From Soonwooa sp. (GTDB lineage Bacteria > Bacteroidota > Bacteroidia > Flavobacteriales > Weeksellaceae), in contig NZ_JASLDS010000016.1 in NCBI RefSeq assembly GCF_030151385.1, forward strand, positions 20,098-84,097: a DNA stretch of 64,000 bases, read 5' to 3'. The translations under genes and the position numbers were made by a program. The notes beneath the pieces are model-generated. The model ran no database searches and was not told the DNA's origin. It saw only the letters and a program-made list of their open reading frames with translations. Of this stretch, positions 15,753 to 24,346 are shown piece by piece (positions within the stretch are counted from its first letter, which is position 1; every line of letters starts with the position of its first letter).

Positions 15753-16877
15753 ATGACTATTAAATTCACGAAAATTACAAATTTGGGAAAGAACTACTTT
15801 TTACTACTAATCTTAATTTTTACAAGCTTTCCGCTTTTCGGGCAATCTGGAAAAAGCATTAATAAAGACTCATTAAATCAGATAAGTTTATACAACGAGT
15901 ATAAAACTGAGTTTAATAACTACGAAAAAAAATATGGTAATTATATCCAAACCAACAACGTAAACATGCATTATTTGGAATGGGGAAATCCTAAAAACCC
16001 TACGCTTATTTGGATTCATGGGACATATAGCAATGCTTATGAGTTGTATAAAATTATTGATGAACTAGTTAAAATGAATCTACATGTAATTGCCATCGAT
16101 TACTATGGACACGGATACACCGAAATTCCTAAAAAAGATGTAAGCATCTATGACGTTGTAGATGACATAAAATTCTTAATGGATAAAAAGAATATTAAGC
16201 AAGCCATTATCGGAGGTTGGTCTCGTGGCGGAACAATTAGTACCGCATTTTATAACACCTATCCTACCGCTGTACAAGCATTAATTTTGGAAGATGGTGG
16301 TTCTGTTGCTTGGGATATTGGCGAACAAGAATCTAATATTATCAAAAGTATTGAGGAAACTAAGCAGTATTACGCAAATAAAAAACCCTTAATTTTCAAT
16401 ACCGAATTTGAGGCATATTGGTATATTTATAACAATTGGGGTGCAAAAGGGAAGCAAGATAAAAGGCTTAAAAAAGAAATTTTTACTTCGTATGCGAGAA
16501 TTAAAAAGAATAAGCAAAATAAATTCGAAATAAATCCTGGCGCAGAAGAACTTACAGGAGAAAATTCAGCGGAAGAAAATTTGGCTATTATCTACACTCC
16601 TTTCACAGCTAAAACGGCTTTTGGAGCGTCCACACATCAATTGAATCCAAAAATAATTTATAGAAATTTGGATAAACCAATGCTCATTTTTGACCCAATA
16701 AGCGATAACGACTGGTTTGATTTTAAAGTTGAGAACGAAAAACTAGCCAAAGCACATCCTAGTTTTATTACGCATAAGGTTTATAACAAAACCTCGCATG
16801 GCGTAAAAGACGAAAGACCCAACGAAGTTTTGAATGATATAAAATCTTTTTTGCAATCTAACAAAATAATTAAGTGA
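15753..16877 (+). CDS. Secreted alpha/beta-hydrolase
   Basis: 374 residues with a signal peptide (FLLLILIFTSFPLFG-Q). The alpha/beta-hydrolase fold shows the oxyanion HG (LIWIHGTYSN), DYYGHGYT, the nucleophile elbow GWSRGG (Ser at the centre), a likely acid in IFDPISDND, and His in NKTSHGVKDE. It is an esterase, lipase or related hydrolase of unknown substrate. A promoter box lies about 80 bases upstream, after terminator copy C, and another copy of the hairpin ends the gene. Confidence 0.85.
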   Translation: MTIKFTKITNLGKNYFLLLILIFTSFPLFGQSGKSINKDSLNQISLYNEYKTEFNNYEKKYGNYIQTNNVNMHYLEWGNPKNPTLIWIHGTYSNAYELYKIIDELVKMNLHVIAIDYYGHGYTEIPKKDVSIYDVVDDIKFLMDKKNIKQAIIGGWSRGGTISTAFYNTYPTAVQALILEDGGSVAWDIGEQESNIIKSIEETKQYYANKKPLIFNTEFEAYWYIYNNWGAKGKQDKRLKKEIFTSYARIKKNKQNKFEINPGAEELTGENSAEENLAIIYTPFTAKTAFGASTHQLNPKIIYRNLDKPMLIFDPISDNDWFDFKVENEKLAKAHPSFITHKVYNKTSHGVKDERPNEVLNDIKSFLQSNKIIK

Positions 16878-16920
16878 TATTGAAAAACATGAAATGGTTT
16901 ACCAAAATCATTCCTTATAG

Positions 16921-16949
16921 AAAAGCTTCCTCAAATGGGGAAGCTTTTT
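16921..16949 (+). terminator. Terminator (recurrent module, copy D)
   Basis: AAAAGCTTCC...GGGGAAGCTTTTT, followed by TAAATTTG at 16953-16960. Confidence 0.8.
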
Positions 16950-17024
16950 CGTTAAATTTGGGATTAAGCTAATTTGATATTATATTCCGATATTTCGAAC
17001 TTAAGAAAACTAAAAAAAATACAC

Positions 17025-17357
17025 ATGAATGAAAGTGAAACAATAAAAAATGAAGTTTTGATTTTTTTAGAATCTTTTGATGTCAATATTGGTCGAAACT
17101 TAAATTTCCGCGAATCAATCTGTACAAACAAAGAAAGTTTTGATAGACACTTCACTACTTTTTCAAGCACCGAATTTATATTGACAAATTTTGGAGCCAG
17201 AATTAGTGGTTCTCGAATTATGTTTAATGGTCAAAAACTTAATTACGAAATCAGTTTAGACAGAATAACAAAATTTGAAAAAAAAGAAAATCAAACCATA
17301 ATTTTTGAAACTTACTCCGAAAATGTAATTCGAAGAACAATTATTGAAATCTTGTAA
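17025..17357 (+). CDS. Hypothetical protein
   Basis: 110 residues from ATG 17025 (MNESETIKNEV). The in-frame codon at 16974 is less likely because it lies only 14 bases past the TAAATTTG box. No signal peptide or membrane segment. I recognise no family; the sequence alternates short strands and has a charged C-terminus (EKKENQTIIFETYSENVI). It is enclosed by copies D and E of the recurrent terminator, so it is a single-gene unit. Confidence 0.55.
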   Translation: MNESETIKNEVLIFLESFDVNIGRNLNFRESICTNKESFDRHFTTFSSTEFILTNFGARISGSRIMFNGQKLNYEISLDRITKFEKKENQTIIFETYSENVIRRTIIEIL

Positions 17358-17421
17358 CGAAAGTAATAAATTATGAACCTAAAGTTTATTTTTATTAGAA
17401 CAAAAAAAGAAAACATAGACT

Positions 17422-17450
17422 AAGCTTCCTCTAATTTTGGGAAGCTTTTA
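17422..17450 (+). terminator. Terminator (recurrent module, copy E)
   Basis: AAGCTTCC...GGAAGCTTTTA; the T run is shorter than in the other copies. Confidence 0.7.
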
Positions 17451-17488
17451 TTATATCAAAATCTTTATATTCGTCACAAATACAATCG

Positions 17489-18364
17489 ATGTATCCATTT
17501 CAGGTCACCTTTGACGTTAGCGACAATATCTTCATTAAGATTCTTACGATTCTAGCAGCTTTATTTATTGCTGGGACTTGGTTTTATAACCAAAATCAGC
17601 GGTCAATTTTCCAGCGTGTTTTGGGTGGTATTATTGGTGGCGTTGCTTCTTATTTTGTCGTTTTGATGTTTTTTGGTATTCTGGTAAGTTTTTATATCAC
17701 AATCAAAGATGCACTAAATCCAAATGTACAAATTGCTACCATTGTTAAATATGACCAGTTTACAAGTACTTCACAAGACTCCAGCCGAAGAACGATTGGC
17801 ACAAGGACACGCAGCAATACCTACTACAAACCGACGCTAGAATATCGTGACAAAAACGGAAACACAAAGCAAGTCAAAGGCGATGTTTCATATAGCGACA
17901 ATAATAAAAAGCCGATTGGAAGCCTTACAAAAGTTATTGTTGAAGACCACAAAGTTCGGATGAGAGAAACACCAATCAAAACATTTACTTTCGTCATGAA
18001 TATTATCGTTTTGGCTTTCATGATTATGTTTTACTACGTGTTTTACACCTTTGCAAAAACAGGAGGCTTCGAAGATGCTGGCGATTTTATGCTTTTAGTT
18101 TTTTCCTACGTTGTTTTCCCGATAGCATTTTTTGTTTTAATATACCTTTTTCTAAATATTGGCTACGATTATTTTATCCTTGGTAAAAGATACACGAGCT
18201 TCGGTGGTGCTGCCATTTGTACAGGTTTAGGTTTTTTTCTCATTTTATGCATTTATGGTTTTATTAAATATAAAATTGAAGCTGCAGCTAAGAAAAAGAA
18301 AAAAGCGCTAAAAAAACTCGAAAAAGAATCCAAAAAACCTACAGATAAAAGCATAAATTATTAA
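17489..18364 (+). CDS. DUF3592-like integral membrane protein
   Basis: 291 residues. Two N-terminal transmembrane helices (about 17-33 and 43-70) are followed by a soluble beta-rich domain (YYKPTLEYRDKNGNTKQVKG) of the kind seen in DUF3592 proteins, then three further helices (about 170-190, 205-225, 240-262) and a basic Lys-rich tail. Function is unknown; such proteins are often found near the cell envelope. The stop codon TAA (18362-18364) coincides with the target-site duplication of a MITE, so the 3' untranslated region was replaced. Confidence 0.75.
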   Translation: MYPFQVTFDVSDNIFIKILTILAALFIAGTWFYNQNQRSIFQRVLGGIIGGVASYFVVLMFFGILVSFYITIKDALNPNVQIATIVKYDQFTSTSQDSSRRTIGTRTRSNTYYKPTLEYRDKNGNTKQVKGDVSYSDNNKKPIGSLTKVIVEDHKVRMRETPIKTFTFVMNIIVLAFMIMFYYVFYTFAKTGGFEDAGDFMLLVFSYVVFPIAFFVLIYLFLNIGYDYFILGKRYTSFGGAAICTGLGFFLILCIYGFIKYKIEAAAKKKKKALKKLEKESKKPTDKSINY

Positions 18365-18556
18365 GAGCCTGTTTAAAAATTTTACCGAAATATTTGTTTT
18401 TAAACCAGTCAGATCTTCTTTGCTAATTTTAATGCTCTTTTAAGTCAATTTTTTGTTTCTCATTTTTAATTTAGCCCGCTAAATCTTCAAATGTAAAATA
18501 AAAAATTCATCTCAAAATAGCTATGAAAATTTCATCAATAAAATTTAAACAGGCTC
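18365..18556 (+). mobile_element. 192-bp MITE with 13-bp terminal inverted repeats
   Basis: The ends GAGCCTGTTTAAA (18365-18377) and its complement (18544-18556) are perfect. TAA is found on both sides (18362-18364 and 18557-18559), a likely 3-base target duplication. There is no ORF inside. Terminal GAGCCTGT and a TNA target resemble some IS5-group elements, but that assignment is a guess. Confidence 0.65.
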
Positions 18557-18627
18557 TAATCAAATTATCATAGTTTTTTCTTTTAGCTTAAAATTTTTCT
18601 TATTTTTATTTCACTAAAATAAAAGAC

Positions 18628-19269
18628 ATGAAAAAAATCCTAAGCTTACTTTCTCTAACAATAATCTCAATATCTGCAACAGCACAATATGTAGAACCCG
18701 AAAAAGCGGATAAAATAGCTGCGCAACGAAAAGCAACAGAAATTGTAACCATGCCCACTTTGAAGTTTGATTCTATACAAGCCAAAAATATGTTGGCACT
18801 TGGGAAAGGAAAAATTGTTGGTGAAGCTTTTACACGTCAAAAGAACGGTTATGGCATGAAGATTCTCGACAAAGTAAAAGCTAATAAAATAATGGTGACT
18901 CTATTTCCTGTAACACCTTATTTCGAAGAATACTACAAACTTTGGAAAGATAAAAGCAAAAACAATCCTAAGAAAAATAAGTTCGTTTACATGGATCGCG
19001 CTGCAATGCGTTACCGTATTGAAGCAATTACCAATAGTGATGGCGAATTTACATTTCCAGACATGAAACCTGGCAAGTATTATCTTTATGGAAGCATGGA
19101 TTATTCTCTCAACTATAATTATAATAAATATTCTGGAAGTGGTTATGACAATTATGGCAGAATAGATTATTACACACCAAGCTCCTATACAAAAGACTTT
19201 AACGAGTTTTTAGAAACTTTTGTTGAAGTAAAATCAGATGGCGAAATTGTAAAAGTTAAACTTAAATAA
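18628..19269 (+). CDS. Secreted protein with a carboxypeptidase-regulatory-like segment
   Basis: 213 residues with a signal peptide (LLSLTIISISATA-Q). The middle and C-terminal parts include ITNSDGEFTFPDMKPGKYYL, the pattern of carboxypeptidase-regulatory or transthyretin-like beta-sandwich domains (SDG-x-F-x-F-x-x-L-x-P-G-x-Y), interrupted by a Tyr/Asn/Gly-rich loop (NYNYNKYSGSGYDNYG). It is probably extracytoplasmic. The specific role is unknown. Related inverted-repeat sequences lie on both sides. Confidence 0.7.
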   Translation: MKKILSLLSLTIISISATAQYVEPEKADKIAAQRKATEIVTMPTLKFDSIQAKNMLALGKGKIVGEAFTRQKNGYGMKILDKVKANKIMVTLFPVTPYFEEYYKLWKDKSKNNPKKNKFVYMDRAAMRYRIEAITNSDGEFTFPDMKPGKYYLYGSMDYSLNYNYNKYSGSGYDNYGRIDYYTPSSYTKDFNEFLETFVEVKSDGEIVKVKLK

Positions 19270-19282
19270 TTACACTCAATAC

Positions 19283-19380
19283 AGCTTGTTAAAATTTTAT
19301 TGATAAAGTAGTTTAGATTTTATTGCTAAATTTTTTGTAGCTGTTTTGAGATAAATTTCATGTAAAGTTTTTATCAATAA
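19283..19380 (-). repeat. Degenerate partial copy of the 18365 MITE
   Basis: GCTTGTTAAAATTTTATTGA and TAGCTGTTTTGAGATAAATT match the complement of the right half of the MITE at 18365-18556, in inverted orientation. The other end is not recognisable. Confidence 0.45.
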
Positions 19381-19391
19381 CAAAATAGATT

Positions 19392-19422
19392 TTGGAAATA
19401 TCTGCGACGAGATATATCTTTG
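19392..19422 (+). promoter_or_regulatory. Promoter of the esterase gene
   Basis: TTG 19392-19394, a 20-base spacer, TATCTTTG 19415-19422, then only four bases before ATG 19427; the transcript is probably leaderless. Confidence 0.65.
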
Positions 19423-19426
19423 CTTT

Positions 19427-20065
19427 ATGGATTTAAAATACCTCCTTAGAGAACCCGAAAATATAATATCTTCTACACCACTTTTGGTGCTACTTCATGG
19501 TTATGGTAGTAACGAAGAAGATCTTTTTAGTTTTGTACCAACACTTCCAAAAGATTGGTTGGTTGTTAGCTTTCGAGCACCCAAAGACACGCCTTATGGT
19601 GGCTATGCTTGGTACGACATAGACTTTACAAATAAAGATAAATTTGTAGACGTTCCGCAAGCCGAAGAAGCCATTTCTGGCATTATGCAGGCGATTATGC
19701 AAATCAGCAACAACTACGGTTTGGTAGATAATCCGACGCATCTTTGTGGCTTTAGCCAGGGTGGTGTGCTTAGTTATGCATTGGCACTTCGCTTTCCGCA
19801 ATTGTACAACAAAATTGCTTGCCTTAGCAGCTACCCAGAAGAAAAGCTTTTAACAGACATTGTTAAAGACAAAAAAAAGCTAGAGCATTTAAGATTTTTT
19901 ATTTCCCACGGAACAGACGATGCTATTATTCCGATTGATTGGGGAAGAAAAGCAGCAGAATTATTGTATGATTTAAGTTGCTACTTTAGCTTTAGAGAAT
20001 ACATGAGTGGACATGGCGTTAACCAAAAAAACTATATGGATTTGATGACCTACTTCGAATCTTAG
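19427..20065 (+). CDS. Phospholipase/carboxylesterase family alpha/beta-hydrolase
   Basis: 212 residues with no signal peptide, cytoplasmic. It matches the small carboxylesterase (YpfH/Abhydrolase_2) family: LLVLLHGYGSNEEDLFSF gives the oxyanion hole, CGFSQGGVLS the nucleophile Ser, GTDDAIIP the Asp, and SGHGV the His. Members hydrolyse short-chain esters or lysophospholipids. The start is fixed by a promoter box four bases upstream. A bidirectional terminator separates it from the convergent next gene. Confidence 0.88.
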   Translation: MDLKYLLREPENIISSTPLLVLLHGYGSNEEDLFSFVPTLPKDWLVVSFRAPKDTPYGGYAWYDIDFTNKDKFVDVPQAEEAISGIMQAIMQISNNYGLVDNPTHLCGFSQGGVLSYALALRFPQLYNKIACLSSYPEEKLLTDIVKDKKKLEHLRFFISHGTDDAIIPIDWGRKAAELLYDLSCYFSFREYMSGHGVNQKNYMDLMTYFES

Positions 20066-20140
20066 AAATAAATATTATTTGTGTGGCACAGCATTTGTAA
20101 AGATTAAACAGAACACAAATAATGGAGAACAATTAATAGA

Positions 20141-20168
20141 AAAAGCTACTCATATCGAGTAGCTTTTC
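20141..20168. terminator. Bidirectional terminator
   Basis: AAAAGCTACTC...GAGTAGCTTTT between convergent genes. Confidence 0.8.
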
Positions 20169-20191
20169 TATTATAAAACAATATTGTTAAA

Positions 20192-20860
20192 TTATTTATA
20201 ATTCACCTTTCCGCCGATAACTTTTTTATCGTTTCTATTTTCAGGATTTCCATACACATTGATAACGCCACCAGCTCTCGTCGTTGCCGTTACATCTTGA
20301 CTTGCATAGACATTTGCTTCGCCACCAGCATTAACAGTTACAGAAGTGTTTTCAGTTTTAAATCCTGCTGCATCATATTTTCCACCAGCGTTAACAACAA
20401 CATCTTGTGTTGTACTCTCTCCCGAAATTTTTATTAAACCTCCAGTATTTACTTTAGTATTAAGAGCAGACGTTTCGGCAACAATATCAATCACGGAACC
20501 TTCGTTAGAAATTAAACTAAGATTAGATACATGAACAGGCGAAGTTGAAGAAACAACCGAACCTTGACTCGCTTGGATGCTTCCAAGGTTTTTGTAGTAC
20601 AAGATAATTTTGGTTGCATCACCTTGCATAACTTTAGAAGTCACCATTCTGACTTTTAACTCATTGCCACTATTTACAAACTCCACATTTCCAGCATTCT
20701 TTCCAGAAATATCAGCTTTATATTCGTCTCCAGGGACAAGTTCTACATTAATTTGGTCAAAAACTTTAAGCTTTGTAAAACTTCCGACATTTTTCATTTG
20801 CGCAAATACAAGTGTGCTACTTGCGGCGATCATCATTGTGGTCAAAATTTGTTTAATCAT
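20192..20860 (-). CDS. Head-GIN domain (DUF2807) protein
   Basis: 222 residues from MIKQILTTMMIAASSTLVFA-Q. The upstream in-frame start at 20923 would place 21 residues before the signal peptide and is rejected. The mature part is a right-handed parallel beta-helix of the DUF2807 type: VGSFTKLKVFDQINVELVPG, then repeating strands such as VVVNAGGKYDAAGF and VTVNAGGEANVYA. These proteins are probably periplasmic or surface exposed and are common in Bacteroidota; function is unknown. Confidence 0.88.
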   Translation of the reverse strand: MIKQILTTMMIAASSTLVFAQMKNVGSFTKLKVFDQINVELVPGDEYKADISGKNAGNVEFVNSGNELKVRMVTSKVMQGDATKIILYYKNLGSIQASQGSVVSSTSPVHVSNLSLISNEGSVIDIVAETSALNTKVNTGGLIKISGESTTQDVVVNAGGKYDAAGFKTENTSVTVNAGGEANVYASQDVTATTRAGGVINVYGNPENRNDKKVIGGKVNYK

Positions 20861-20987
20861 AATTTTGGTACTTATTATAGCTTTTTTAACAACGTCAAAA
20901 TCGATACCATTGTATGTTGTCACGAAAATTTAATTTTAATTATTCCTTATTCATAAATACTTTTTCGCAAGATTTCAATAAAAATGC

Positions 20988-20995
20988 TACATTTG
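20988..20995 (+). promoter_or_regulatory. Candidate -7 box of the S41 protease gene
   Basis: TACATTTG lies 20 bases before the start at 21016. The upstream TTG is not clear. Confidence 0.45.
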
Positions 20996-21015
20996 AATTC
21001 TGAAAGTAGAACGCT

Positions 21016-22539
21016 ATGTCAAGACTTTATTTGTTCGTTTTTTGTTTCTTGATACTAGGCTGTCAATCTGTAAAAAAAGCCAATGCAGACTTTGAAAAAA
21101 AAGTTCCTGTAGAAGCGCTTCAACAAGATATTGACCAAGCCTATACTGCTTTGAAGCGTTTTCATCCAGAATTGTTTTGGTACATCTCCGAGCAGGATTT
21201 AACAAAAAAATTAGACAGTCTTAAATTCAGCATCGACCAACCGCTTAATCGCCAAGAGTTTTATTTTAAACTAGCACCTGTTATTGCACAAATCAGAGAA
21301 GGACATCTTCGCCTAAGAATGCCTCAAAAGCAATATACAAAAGCAGAAACTAAAGCATTTGAAAAGAAAACGCCTTTGTTTGGACAGTACACTTATCGCA
21401 TATCTGCTGATAAAATTATCGTTAATCGTGCAACTATAGATTCAGAAAAAAAATTAAACCCAGGCACCGAAATTTTAGAAATAAATGGCGTTAAAACAAA
21501 AGACCTCATTAGCAAATATCGTAGTCTGATAACCTCGGATGGCTATAATCAAACTTATTACAAATATGCTATGAGTGAGGCTTTCTTTAGTTATTACACC
21601 GCCGAATATGGTCTTTTGAACGAAGCGAATCTGAAAATAAATTTCAACAACCAGATTAGCAATTTCACCTTAAAAAGAATTGATAAAGAAGAAGCCAAGA
21701 AGCAGAAATATGAACCTAGTAAAGAGGCAAAAAAAATCTACGACTTCGATGCCAGAACTAATTCTTTCAATAGAAGTATGCGTTTTGCAACGCCAGATAG
21801 TACAGTTGCTTACATTAAAATAAAAACTTTCTCTGACACGGGCTCTTCCAAATTTTATAAAAAAACCTTTAAAAAAATAAAAGAAGCCAAATCAAAATAT
21901 TTAATTCTTGATATTAGAAATAATCTTGGTGGTTCTTTGGACGAAATCAACAATCTATATTCTTATCTAACCAACGAGAATTATACTTTGGTTAAAATGC
22001 CAGAAATGACATTTAAAAATGCGGCAACACATCGCAATTATTTTTTCAATCTGTCAGCGACTAGCAAAATTATCTCGGCACCTGCTTACCCATTTTTTTT
22101 AGCAGGGAACAAATTTTTATCAGGTGTCAATAGCAATGGAACGGCTATTTTTAAAGAATCTGCTGCCAAGGAAAGTAAGTCTAACAAAGATGCTTTCAAA
22201 GGCAAAATATATGTATTGATTAATGGTGCAAGCTTTTCAGCGTCATCGGTTCTGTCTGCAAAGTTAAAGTTTGACAAGCGCGCAACGATTGTTGGCGAAG
22301 AAACAGGCGGCGCTAACGACGGAACGGTAGCTGGTTTTAACAATAGCATTCAGCTCAAAAATTCTAAAATCGATTTACCAATCGGACTTTTATTTATTCA
22401 ACCAAATATAAATCCAGTAGGTCAAAAACGTGGTGTAATGCCCGATGTCGAAGTAGATAGCGACTTCTACAACATCCATCAAGACAAAGACCTACAACTA
22501 CAATGGATTCTTAGTGATATCAAAAAAAAATCGGACTAA
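21016..22539 (+). CDS. S41 family serine protease, lipoprotein
   Basis: 507 residues. The lipobox LGC is near residue 16 (FCFLILGCQS), so it is lipid-anchored. An N-terminal helical region (AYTALKRFHPELFW, IREGHLRL) is followed by a PDZ-like domain (GTEILEINGVKTKDLI) and the tail-specific protease domain: YIKIKTFSD, LILDIRNNLGGSLDEI, VLINGASFSASSVLSAKL (catalytic Ser region) and GEETGGANDG. It probably degrades periplasmic or surface proteins or peptides. IRBP-like S41 members with this layout are common in Bacteroidota. Confidence 0.9.
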   Translation: MSRLYLFVFCFLILGCQSVKKANADFEKKVPVEALQQDIDQAYTALKRFHPELFWYISEQDLTKKLDSLKFSIDQPLNRQEFYFKLAPVIAQIREGHLRLRMPQKQYTKAETKAFEKKTPLFGQYTYRISADKIIVNRATIDSEKKLNPGTEILEINGVKTKDLISKYRSLITSDGYNQTYYKYAMSEAFFSYYTAEYGLLNEANLKINFNNQISNFTLKRIDKEEAKKQKYEPSKEAKKIYDFDARTNSFNRSMRFATPDSTVAYIKIKTFSDTGSSKFYKKTFKKIKEAKSKYLILDIRNNLGGSLDEINNLYSYLTNENYTLVKMPEMTFKNAATHRNYFFNLSATSKIISAPAYPFFLAGNKFLSGVNSNGTAIFKESAAKESKSNKDAFKGKIYVLINGASFSASSVLSAKLKFDKRATIVGEETGGANDGTVAGFNNSIQLKNSKIDLPIGLLFIQPNINPVGQKRGVMPDVEVDSDFYNIHQDKDLQLQWILSDIKKKSD

Positions 22540-22600
22540 ATGTCTAAAATTTCGTTTTGGCAGTTTCTTTGTGTAATCTGATAAAGAAATACCTAACGAT

Positions 22601-23140
22601 ATGGAAGATAACAAAGATATACACGAAGAAAACGAACAATTCACAAATCAAGAACACGCAAATTCGGAAGAGAACACTACTGACAATGTGACAGCAGAGA
22701 AGACATCTGAGGAATTATTGGCAGAAGAAAAAGACCGTTACCTTCGTCTTTATGCAGAATTCGAAAACTACAAGAGAAGAACTGCAAAAGAAAAGAACGA
22801 ATTCTTTATGTATGCTAACCAAGACATCATGATTTCGATGTTGGCTGTTTTGGACGACTTCGAAAGAGCACTTAAAGAACTTGCAAAAACTGGAAGCGAA
22901 GAAGACATTAAAGGTGTAGAATTGATTTATCAAAAATTCAAATCTAAATTAATGGAAAAAGGTCTTAAACCAATTGAAGTTAATCCTGGCGACGACTTCA
23001 ACGTAGACTTCCACGAAGCGATTACGCAAATCCCAGCACCAACACCAGAATTAAAAGGAAAAATTGTTGATGTCATCGAAAAAGGTTACCTACTTCATGA
23101 CAAAGTTATTCGTTTCACAAAAGTAGTAACAGGAGCTTAA
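22601..23140 (+). CDS. grpE: Co-chaperone GrpE
   Basis: 179 residues. An acidic disordered N-terminus (residues 1-45, Glu/Asn/Thr-rich) is followed by the long coiled-coil helix (DRYLRLYAEFENYKRRTAKE) and the C-terminal beta domain ending VIEKGYLLHDKVIRFTKV, the GrpE signature. It is the nucleotide-exchange factor for DnaK. dnaJ follows 36 bases later on the same strand, so the two form a small heat-shock operon; dnaK is not in the window. Confidence 0.97.
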   Translation: MEDNKDIHEENEQFTNQEHANSEENTTDNVTAEKTSEELLAEEKDRYLRLYAEFENYKRRTAKEKNEFFMYANQDIMISMLAVLDDFERALKELAKTGSEEDIKGVELIYQKFKSKLMEKGLKPIEVNPGDDFNVDFHEAITQIPAPTPELKGKIVDVIEKGYLLHDKVIRFTKVVTGA

Positions 23141-23176
23141 AATCGCTTATCATAAAGCATTTTAGAATTTAAGACA

Positions 23177-24298
23177 ATGACAAAGAGAGACTATTACGAG
23201 ATATTAGAAGTTACGAAAACAGCAACTTCCGAAGAGATTAAGAAAGCTTATCGTAAACAAGCTATCAAATATCATCCTGACAAAAACCCTGGCAACGCAG
23301 AAGCTGAGGAAAAATTCAAAGAAGCTGCAGAAGCTTATGAAGTCCTAAGCGATGACAACAAACGTGCGCGATATGACCAATATGGTCACGCAGGTGTTAG
23401 TGGCGCTGCAGGAGGAGGATTTGGCGGTGGCTTCGGAGGCGGAATGAACATGGAAGATATTTTCAGCCAATTTGGGGATATTTTTGGTGGACATTTTGGC
23501 GGCGGCTTCGGTGGTGGTCGTCAACAACAAGCTAGAGGAACTAACCTTAGAATCCGTATCAAACTTAACCTTGAAGAAATGGTGAATGGTACGCAGAAAA
23601 CGGTTAAGGTTAAAAAAATGAAGTTGGCAGAAGGTGTAACTTCCAAAACTTGTCCTACTTGTCAAGGTTCTGGTGTCCAAATCAAAGTAATGAACACCAT
23701 GTTCGGACAGATGCAAACGCAAGCTAATTGTAGCACTTGTAACGGTATCGGAAAAGTTGCTGACAAAATTCCTGCTGGCGCAAATGCTGAAGGTTTGGTT
23801 AAAACCGAGGAAGAAATCACAATCAATATCCCTGCTGGAGCAAGAGATGGTATCCAACTTAATGTAAGAGGAAAAGGTAATGATGCGCCTTTCGGAGGTA
23901 CTTCTGGTGATCTTTATGTTGTGGTTGAGGAGGAAGTGGACAAATTAATCAAACGAGAAGGCGATAATCTTCACCAAGAATTGTTTATTTCTTTTGCTGA
24001 AGCAGCTTTAGGAACATCTAAAGAAATTAATGTTGTTGGCGGAAAAGTAAAAATCAAAATTGAAGAAGGTACGCAATCTGGAAAAATTTTGAGACTTGCA
24101 GGCAAAGGTCTTCCAAATATTGAAGGCTACGGTGGTAAAGGTGATATGTTTGTACATATCAACGTTTGGACGCCTCAAAAGCTTACCAAAGAACAAAAAG
24201 CTTTTTTCCAAAGTCAAATCGACAACAACGAAATGGCAGCAGAACCAACTGGAAAAGAAAAATCTTTCTTTGAAAAAGTGAAGGATTTATTTGATTAA
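23177..24298 (+). CDS. dnaJ: Chaperone DnaJ, with a reduced zinc-binding domain
   Basis: 373 residues. The J domain (1-70) has HPD in KYHPDKN, then a Gly/Phe-rich linker (GGGFGGGFGGGMN), a cysteine region and the C-terminal substrate-binding domain. Only two CXXCXGXG repeats are present, CPTCQGSG and CSTCNGIG; canonical DnaJ has four. The positions of the missing motifs read GVTSKT and DKIPAGANAEGLV. I recall similar losses in other flavobacterial DnaJ proteins, so this is probably lineage-typical, not decay. It stimulates DnaK ATPase. Confidence 0.95.
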   Translation: MTKRDYYEILEVTKTATSEEIKKAYRKQAIKYHPDKNPGNAEAEEKFKEAAEAYEVLSDDNKRARYDQYGHAGVSGAAGGGFGGGFGGGMNMEDIFSQFGDIFGGHFGGGFGGGRQQQARGTNLRIRIKLNLEEMVNGTQKTVKVKKMKLAEGVTSKTCPTCQGSGVQIKVMNTMFGQMQTQANCSTCNGIGKVADKIPAGANAEGLVKTEEEITINIPAGARDGIQLNVRGKGNDAPFGGTSGDLYVVVEEEVDKLIKREGDNLHQELFISFAEAALGTSKEINVVGGKVKIKIEEGTQSGKILRLAGKGLPNIEGYGGKGDMFVHINVWTPQKLTKEQKAFFQSQIDNNEMAAEPTGKEKSFFEKVKDLFD

Positions 24299-24316
24299 AT
24301 ATATGCAAAATAATAA

Positions 24317-24346
24317 AATAGCTTCCTCAATTGAGAAAGCTATTTT
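24317..24346. terminator. Bidirectional terminator
   Basis: ATAGCTTCCTC...GAGAAAGCTAT between convergent dnaJ and the DtxR-type gene. It resembles the recurrent AAGCTTCC hairpin of 12561-17450. Confidence 0.75.

Noticed and set aside
23345..23857. 170-codon minus-strand frame opposite dnaJ
   Set aside because: It is antisense to a certain gene and its Ser/Thr-rich composition mirrors the dnaJ Gly/Glu codons.
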